The notes beneath the pieces are model-generated. The model saw nothing but the letters and a program-made list of their open reading frames with translations, had not been told where the DNA came from and ran no database searches. Positions 59,812 to 64,000 of a stretch of 64,000 bases of DNA are shown here, in pieces (within the stretch, counting starts at the first letter, position 1; every line of letters starts with the position of its first letter). The stretch comes from Pedobacter metabolipauper (GTDB taxonomy: Bacteria > Bacteroidota > Bacteroidia > Sphingobacteriales > Sphingobacteriaceae): positions 1,285,254-1,349,253 of the forward strand of contig NZ_SNYC01000004.1 of NCBI RefSeq assembly GCF_004362715.1. Reading direction: 5' to 3'. The position numbers and the translations under genes are program-made.

Positions 59812-59913
59812 TTACAATTCCATATAAAAAGGTGACAAGTGTGACGAATATGGTTGCTGCCGGGATTAAACCTGACAATAGTTCATGATCATCTCAGATT
59901 TATAGTTAAATCG

Positions 59914-59921
59914 TATCTTTG
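59914..59921 (+). promoter_or_regulatory. -7 box TATCTTTG of COG2509 gene
   Basis: Exact TAnnTTTG 31 bp before the ATG at 59952. Confidence 0.6.
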
Positions 59922-59951
59922 CAACCATTCAGGATAAAAACCTGACGTATT

Positions 59952-61493
59952 ATGCAGAAAGAAATTGAAATTACCCTCGCTCCGGAGGCAATCGGTGATG
60001 AAGCCAGAATTTTAAAGACACTGGCCATTACTGCAAAAATTGATCAGTCAAAGATCAACGGCTATAAAATCCTCAAAAGATCCATTGATGCCCGTTCCAG
60101 GAATGTAATTTACAGGTTACAGGTTCGTCTGTTTATCGAAGAACCCTCGCCAGTAGAATCTTTTACTGTTAATTATCAAAATGTAAGTAATTCCAGACAG
60201 GTGATCATTGTGGGTGCTGGTCCGGCAGGATTGTTTGCTGCACTTCAATGTATAGAAAATGGATTAAAACCAATTGTTTTGGAGCGCGGTAAAGATGTAA
60301 AGCAGCGCAGAAGGGACTTGGCAGCGATTAATAAAGAAGGCGTTGTTAATACGGAATCTAATTATTGCTATGGCGAAGGCGGTGCAGGAACCTATTCTGA
60401 TGGAAAGCTGTATACGCGTTCGAATAAGCGCGGGGATATTAATAAGGTACTGCAGACCTTTGTTCAGCATGGCGCTACGGATGATATTCTGATAGACGCC
60501 CGGCCGCATATTGGTACCAACAAGCTGCCGCACATCATTACAGCTATCCGGGAAAGTATTCTGAATGCAGGGGGAGAGGTTCGGTTTGATCAGAAAGTGA
60601 CCGATCTGATTGTGGAGTTTGGTAAGATAAAAGGGGTTGTTGTTAACCATGAAGAGCGTCTGACTGCAGATGCGGTCATTCTGGCAACCGGACATTCAGC
60701 ACGTGATATTTATGAATTGCTGGATCAAAAAGGAATTCTTGTTGAGGCAAAGCCATTTGCACTGGGTGTTAGGATTGAACATCCCCAGGCTATCATTGAT
60801 GCGGCACAATACCATTGTGACATCAGAAGTGAATTTTTACCTCCAGCTTATTACAGCCTGGTTGAACAGGTGGGAAGCAGGGGGGTATTTTCTTTTTGTA
60901 TGTGCCCGGGAGGAATCATCGCACCTTGTGCAACGTATGAAAATGAAATTGTTGTAAATGGCTGGTCGCCCTCAAAAAGAAATAACCCTTTTGCAAACTC
61001 AGGAACTGTGGTGCAGATTACGCTGGATGATGTAAAGGGAGATGATCCATTACGGATGATGCGCTTTCAGGCGGAGATAGAGCGAACTGCTTTCTCATTG
61101 GGCGGAGGTAATTTAGTCGCACCGGCACAGCGGATGGTTGATTTTGTAGAACACAGGCTATCTGCAGATCTGCCAAAAAATTCTTACCTGCCCGGCACGA
61201 AAAGCGCAATGGTTGAAGATACCCTTCCGGATTTTGTAGCTTCCAGTTTAAGAAATGCGCTGCCTGTATTTGGTAAAAAGATGAAAGGATATTATACCAA
61301 TGAAGCGATCCTGGTAGGGGTAGAAAGCCGGAGTTCTTCGCCGGTACGTATTCCAAGAGATAAGGACAGTTATCAACATCCACAGGTTGCCGGTTTATTT
61401 CCATGTGCGGAAGGTGCGGGATATGCTGGCGGAATTGTTTCTGCAGCGATTGATGGCGTAAATTGTGCCAACGCTGTATTGAAGTTTTATTAA
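59952..61493 (+). CDS. FAD-dependent dehydrogenase, COG2509 family
   Basis: 513 residues. A short N-terminal domain (about 1-75) precedes the FAD loop VIIVGAGPAGLFAALQCIENG. ESNYCYGEGGAGTYSDGKLYT and PHIGTNKLPHIITAIRE mark this uncharacterised family. ADAVILATGHSARDIYELL and the last segment FPCAEGAGYAGGIVSAAIDG close the FAD site. Substrate unknown. Cytosolic. A DinB gene follows after 31 bp on the same strand. Confidence 0.9.
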   Translation: MQKEIEITLAPEAIGDEARILKTLAITAKIDQSKINGYKILKRSIDARSRNVIYRLQVRLFIEEPSPVESFTVNYQNVSNSRQVIIVGAGPAGLFAALQCIENGLKPIVLERGKDVKQRRRDLAAINKEGVVNTESNYCYGEGGAGTYSDGKLYTRSNKRGDINKVLQTFVQHGATDDILIDARPHIGTNKLPHIITAIRESILNAGGEVRFDQKVTDLIVEFGKIKGVVVNHEERLTADAVILATGHSARDIYELLDQKGILVEAKPFALGVRIEHPQAIIDAAQYHCDIRSEFLPPAYYSLVEQVGSRGVFSFCMCPGGIIAPCATYENEIVVNGWSPSKRNNPFANSGTVVQITLDDVKGDDPLRMMRFQAEIERTAFSLGGGNLVAPAQRMVDFVEHRLSADLPKNSYLPGTKSAMVEDTLPDFVASSLRNALPVFGKKMKGYYTNEAILVGVESRSSSPVRIPRDKDSYQHPQVAGLFPCAEGAGYAGGIVSAAIDGVNCANAVLKFY

Positions 61494-61524
61494 ACACAAT
61501 GAACCTTTTGTTTGTTATAGCGGT

Positions 61525-61977
61525 ATGATTGATTTTGCAAACGAACTTAGAAAAGGATATATAGGAGATGCCTGGCATGGCATGAATATCTCTTCTATCA
61601 TTTCATCTGTCAAATATGATCAGGCTTTTAAACATCCCATTCCAAATGCACATTCTATAGCAGAACTGGTGCTGCATTTAACTTCGTGGACTGAAGAGGT
61701 CGATTCCAGACTAATGGGGAATCTTTCAAAAGACCCTGTTAAAGGTGATTGGCCTATGCCCAAAGAAGAGACTGCACAAGAATGGGATTTTATTGTGAGT
61801 GATTTTCACATTGCCAATGAAAAGTTATTGAATTTAGCAATGACCATGCCTTCAGATCAATGGACGGAATTTGTCGTTCCTGTTGATCCTGGTTTAAGTC
61901 ATTTTGAACTTTTAAACGGACTGGTTCAGCACCATGCTTATCACGCCGGACAGATCTCTTTGTTACTTAAATTTTAA
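61525..61977 (+). CDS. DinB family protein
   Basis: 150 residues, four-helix bundle of the DinB/YfiT type. Metal-ligand histidines are likely those in AELVLHLTSWTEEV and GLVQHHAYHAGQISLL, the latter pattern (H-x-x-x-H) being typical. Some family members use bacillithiol or mycothiol as thiol substrate, others bind metal with unknown role. The CoA-binding gene starts 3 bp after its stop. Confidence 0.9.
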   Translation: MIDFANELRKGYIGDAWHGMNISSIISSVKYDQAFKHPIPNAHSIAELVLHLTSWTEEVDSRLMGNLSKDPVKGDWPMPKEETAQEWDFIVSDFHIANEKLLNLAMTMPSDQWTEFVVPVDPGLSHFELLNGLVQHHAYHAGQISLLLKF

Positions 61978-61980
61978 ATC

Positions 61981-62340
61981 GTGAAAAAAACATTAATTAT
62001 AGGTGCAACACCAAATCCGATGCGCTATGCCTACCGCGCTGCACAGATGCTAAAGGCTAAAGGCCATAATATTGTTAATGTAGGTATTAAAAGAGGAGCT
62101 GTTGCAGGTGTAGAGATTGAGCAGCCTGGAGATGCATATAACGATATCCATACGGTAACCTTATACATTGGACCAGATCTGCAGGAAGGTTATTACGACT
62201 ATATTCTAAAAACCAATCCAAAACGGGTTATTTTTAATCCGGGGACAGAAAACCCTGAACTGGAGAATCTTTTAAAAGAAAATGCAATAGAACCCATAGA
62301 GGCTTGTACTTTAGTGATGCTTTCTACAGGACAGTACTAA
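61981..62340 (+). CDS. CoA-binding (YccU-like) protein
   Basis: 119 residues; start codon GTG or ATG region at 61981 reads TG-type (gtg). It is a Rossmann-like CoA-binding domain: LIIGATPNPMRYAYRAAQML and IIFNPGTENPELENLL-like RVIFNPGTENPELENLL. The role is unknown; it may sense CoA level. Convergent with the next gene, whose 3' end it overlaps by 17 bp. Confidence 0.88.
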   Translation: MKKTLIIGATPNPMRYAYRAAQMLKAKGHNIVNVGIKRGAVAGVEIEQPGDAYNDIHTVTLYIGPDLQEGYYDYILKTNPKRVIFNPGTENPELENLLKENAIEPIEACTLVMLSTGQY

Positions 62341-62704
62341 GATCGCTGCCATTCCTATAAGCCATTTCCATAAATTTAAGAACCTCTTCGTTGATGTCCT
62401 CCTTATAATAAAGACGAAGGTGGTGATTATAATCGTCAGTGTTTGGAACCTGCTTTATTTTTCTAAAACACAGGTTGTCTTCATAAGGCTGCTTGAATGG
62501 CAATACGATGTCGATGAAATCTTTGCCTAGCTGGATTACATAGGCAAAGCTTTTTTTTGCCGTGATCATGATCATCGTTTTTGCCGGCCGGATACTTATG
62601 GCTCCTATATTCTGATAGGTCTCTATGAAATGGTTGAAAAGCTCAATGGTGTGAGGCGATTTATTCTGAAGAAAATAGTCTAGTGATTGATCTGGATTGT
62701 CCAT
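62324..62704 (-). CDS. DUF5655-like protein
   Basis: 126 residues from ATG 62704; the longer frame from 62755 is only TA-repeat sequence. SPHTIELFNHFIETYQNIG, RPAKTMIMITAKKSFAYVIQL and IVLPFKQPYEDNLCF fit the DUF5655 fold, a small alpha/beta domain. Function unknown. It overlaps the CoA-binding gene end by 17 bp. Upstream lies a TA-rich tract (62716-62752) that may carry its promoter. Confidence 0.8.
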   Translation of the reverse strand: MDNPDQSLDYFLQNKSPHTIELFNHFIETYQNIGAISIRPAKTMIMITAKKSFAYVIQLGKDFIDIVLPFKQPYEDNLCFRKIKQVPNTDDYNHHLRLYYKEDINEEVLKFMEMAYRNGSDLSTVL

Positions 62705-63120
62705 TGCCTTTAGTTTATATATAGTATATATATACGTATGAGTATATAGTATCATTAACCATTAATCTTGTGGATTGTTTCATGGGCATTTTTAACTTAT
62801 CTGTCTTCCCTTGCAAACTTAGTAAATGCCCTGTTAAAAAGTCCTTGTATTGGTTCTGCCTATGACCCATTGAAATAGTGTCTTTCCAAGCCTTCAGGAT
62901 TTTGAGAGGATTGGGCAGTAGTTTTAGGGCATTTATATATTTAAGTCTCTGACAGGATGAAAGTTCTGAAAAATTCGTATATTGGCTAAAGTATTTCACA
63001 GGCGGCATACGGTTTTGTATTCCTTTTGTCCAGCTTCAAATTTCACCGGGATGGTGTTCGGATCCTGGATCTCTTAAATTGGTATTGAATGTCAATTCAG
63101 GTTAAAAGCAGGTAGTAAGT

Positions 63121-63309
63121 GTTCGACTGTTGTTCGACTCCGCTTCTGCTCGGCTTCGGCTTTTGTTGCAGTCCGCTTGCGGTCTTGTTCGGGTCTGCTT
63201 CGGGTCTTGTTCTGCTTTTGCCCTTTTAGATACGATTCAGAGCAATAAGTGATTTCTGTTTATTTGCAAACTATTGTAGTGCCTGGCCAGGCATCCTGGA
63301 TGCCCGCTC
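63121..63309. repeat. Non-coding module, copy A: A-poor tract plus 54-bp segment
   Basis: 63121-63227 has only three A in 107 bases on the plus strand and is built of variations on TTCGG, CTTCG and GTCTTG. A spacer of 28 bases follows and then a 54-bp segment (63256-63309) starting CTGTTTATTTGCAA. That segment contains two overlapping palindromes, TGCCTGGCCAGGCA (63280-63293) and GGCATCCTGGATGCC (63290-63304). Confidence 0.75.
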
Positions 63310-63411
63310 AATTGTCGGATCAGTGGTGGTTGTGTTCATGGTATGGTTGTTAAAGTAAAATTTCCCTATAGGGCAAAGTCAATTAAAAGTTAAGAAGTGT
63401 GATATGGGTTA

Positions 63412-63594
63412 GCCTGGCTTCGGGTCGGTTCGACTTGGGTTCGTCTCTGGTTGCTGTCTCCTTCGTATCTACCTCGTGTCTCATTCGTGTCTGGTTCGGC
63501 TATTGCCGAACCAGACACGAATTCGGATGGTATTTCAGTGCTGTTTATTTGCAAGCTATTGTAGTGCCTGGGTAAGGCTTCTGTATGCCCGCTC
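63412..63594. repeat. Non-coding module, copy B
   Basis: The A-poor tract here is 63412-63500 (four A in 89 bases), again TTCGG-rich. The 54-bp segment at 63541-63594 is the same length as in copy A and equal at 46 of 54 positions; the two lie exactly 285 bp apart. Most changes fall in the palindromic part, which is lost in copy B. Confidence 0.75.
63483..63522. repeat. Perfect 18-bp inverted repeat, 4-nt loop
   Basis: 63483-63500 and 63505-63522 are exact reverse complements, GC-rich, spacer TATT. It ends the A-poor tract of copy B, so one arm continues the TTCGG style and the other is its mirror. No T-run follows; not a normal terminator. Confidence 0.85.
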
Positions 63595-63825
63595 CGCATA
63601 GAATCGCTGTTGATTTGGTTTTAAGTTGAAGGATTCCCGGATGATGCCTGTTCAATAATTTTTTAGGTACCCTTTCAAAAGGATCTTGTTGCCGGTTTAA
63701 ATATTAGATACTGAAGTTTTTTGGCATTTCAATGGAGCGTTGATAAATTATCGTCAGAATGAAATGGGGGTAACGGCATGCGCTTTTTAAAACAGGCATG
63801 AAGGGCATATTGTTTAACAGGAAGG

Positions 63826-64000
63826 AGCAAATCATTTGTTTCGTGTTTAACATAAGTGCCTACCCTTACAGTCCATCTTATTCAATTTGGGACCTGGTTT
63901 CCAGTCCTGATCAGGTTGCTATTGGATTAAGCAAATCATTTGTTTCGGGTTTTTAACTTAATTGCCCAACCTTACAGGCGATCCTATGAAATTTGAGGAC
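63826..64000. repeat. Direct repeat of about 70 bp, period 104, running off the window
   Basis: 63826-63893 and 63930-64000 both open AGCAAATCATTTGTTTCG and share CCTTACAG and AATTTG further on, with small insertions. The 36 bases between are not repeated. A third copy may follow beyond the edge. Confidence 0.7.

Larger units (their letters stand above)
62705..64000. other. 1.3-kb stretch without a convincing gene, rich in repeats
   Basis: From the TA-rich start of the DUF5655-like gene to the right edge no credible protein gene is seen. A 97-codon frame at 62715-63008 (minus) is open but ends in TA-repeat-coded residues and matches nothing I know. The stretch holds an A-poor duplicated module (63121-63309 and 63412-63594), a perfect 18-bp inverted repeat (63483-63522) and a second direct repeat (63826-64000). 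Repeats of this kind point to a region of non-coding or decayed DNA, perhaps from mobile sequence; no transposase or integrase was found. Confidence 0.6.

Noticed and set aside
62715..63008. 97-codon open frame on the minus strand
   Set aside because: Its end is coded by a TA dinucleotide-rich tract, it has no known domain and lies beside a repeat island. It could be a decayed gene, but support is too weak for a call.
63121..63180. tRNA T-arm-like GTTCGACTCC
   Set aside because: The match recurs by the TTCG-rich composition; no acceptor or anticodon stem could be built around it.
63390..63599. 69-codon frame on the minus strand
   Set aside because: It runs through the A-poor tract and the perfect inverted repeat, which account for its odd composition.

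Overview
The window reads as a chromosomal segment from a Bacteroidota bacterium of the family Sphingobacteriaceae, most likely Pedobacter or a close relative. The support is a SusC/SusD pair, -7 promoter boxes of the Bacteroidota form TAnnTTTG in front of many genes, few Shine-Dalgarno sites, an SDR-type threonine dehydrogenase, and head-GIN, DUF5686, DUF1080 and LemA/TPM proteins. The genus is inferred from gene content; no rRNA or tRNA gene was recognised.

Left part (1-8904, minus strand): a sugar-oxidation cluster in two transcription blocks. A GMC flavo-oxidoreductase and its Tat-exported small subunit come first and are cut off by a strong hairpin. Then follow a cytosolic Gfo/Idh/MocA oxidoreductase and TIM-barrel isomerase, a Tat-exported Gfo/Idh/MocA enzyme, a DUF1080 lipoprotein, a NupG-type transporter and a Tat-exported TIM-barrel protein that runs off the window. 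This set matches the 3-keto-glycoside route of glycan breakdown (oxidise C3, cleave without a classical glycosidase, reduce back), with steps on both sides of the inner membrane. After a 0.6-kb gap with RNA-like hairpins come threonine 3-dehydrogenase and a YebC-family protein.

11219-26977 (minus strand): a polysaccharide utilisation locus with membrane-spanning regulator, SusC, SusD, LamG lipoprotein, two GH144-type enzymes, SGNH esterase, GH3 beta-glucosidase and a second secreted esterase. GH144 plus GH3 points to beta-1,2-glucan, and the esterases suggest a decorated form. A dyad upstream of susC is a candidate operator.

26994-46603: mixed housekeeping and accessory genes: trhO, a GH5-like hydrolase, a C1 peptidase, AraC and VOC genes, a DUF5686 protein, kbl, pheS, a cysteine-rich lipoprotein, a TetR regulator, an unannotated 36-38-residue peptide gene with a textbook promoter, rlmD, a head-GIN protein, a phosphoribosyltransferase, an acyltransferase/glycosyltransferase pair, ispH, hemH and waaA.

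46667-51624 (plus strand): a nucleotide-sugar operon (UDP-glucose dehydrogenase, UDP-glucuronate decarboxylase, UDP-glucose 4-epimerase, an unknown protein, dTDP-glucose 4,6-dehydratase) supplying surface polysaccharide precursors. 51668-62704 carries an orphan MacB-type permease, an IscA-type carrier, a split acyl-CoA mutase, dnaA, a Nudix hydrolase, a TPM/TPM/LemA cluster, a COG2509 flavoprotein, DinB, a CoA-binding protein and a DUF5655-like protein. The last 1.3 kb has no convincing gene but holds an A-poor duplicated non-coding module, a perfect 18-bp inverted repeat and a second direct repeat running off the edge. This segment, the peptide gene at 38102 and the 8905-9521 gap are the least explained parts.
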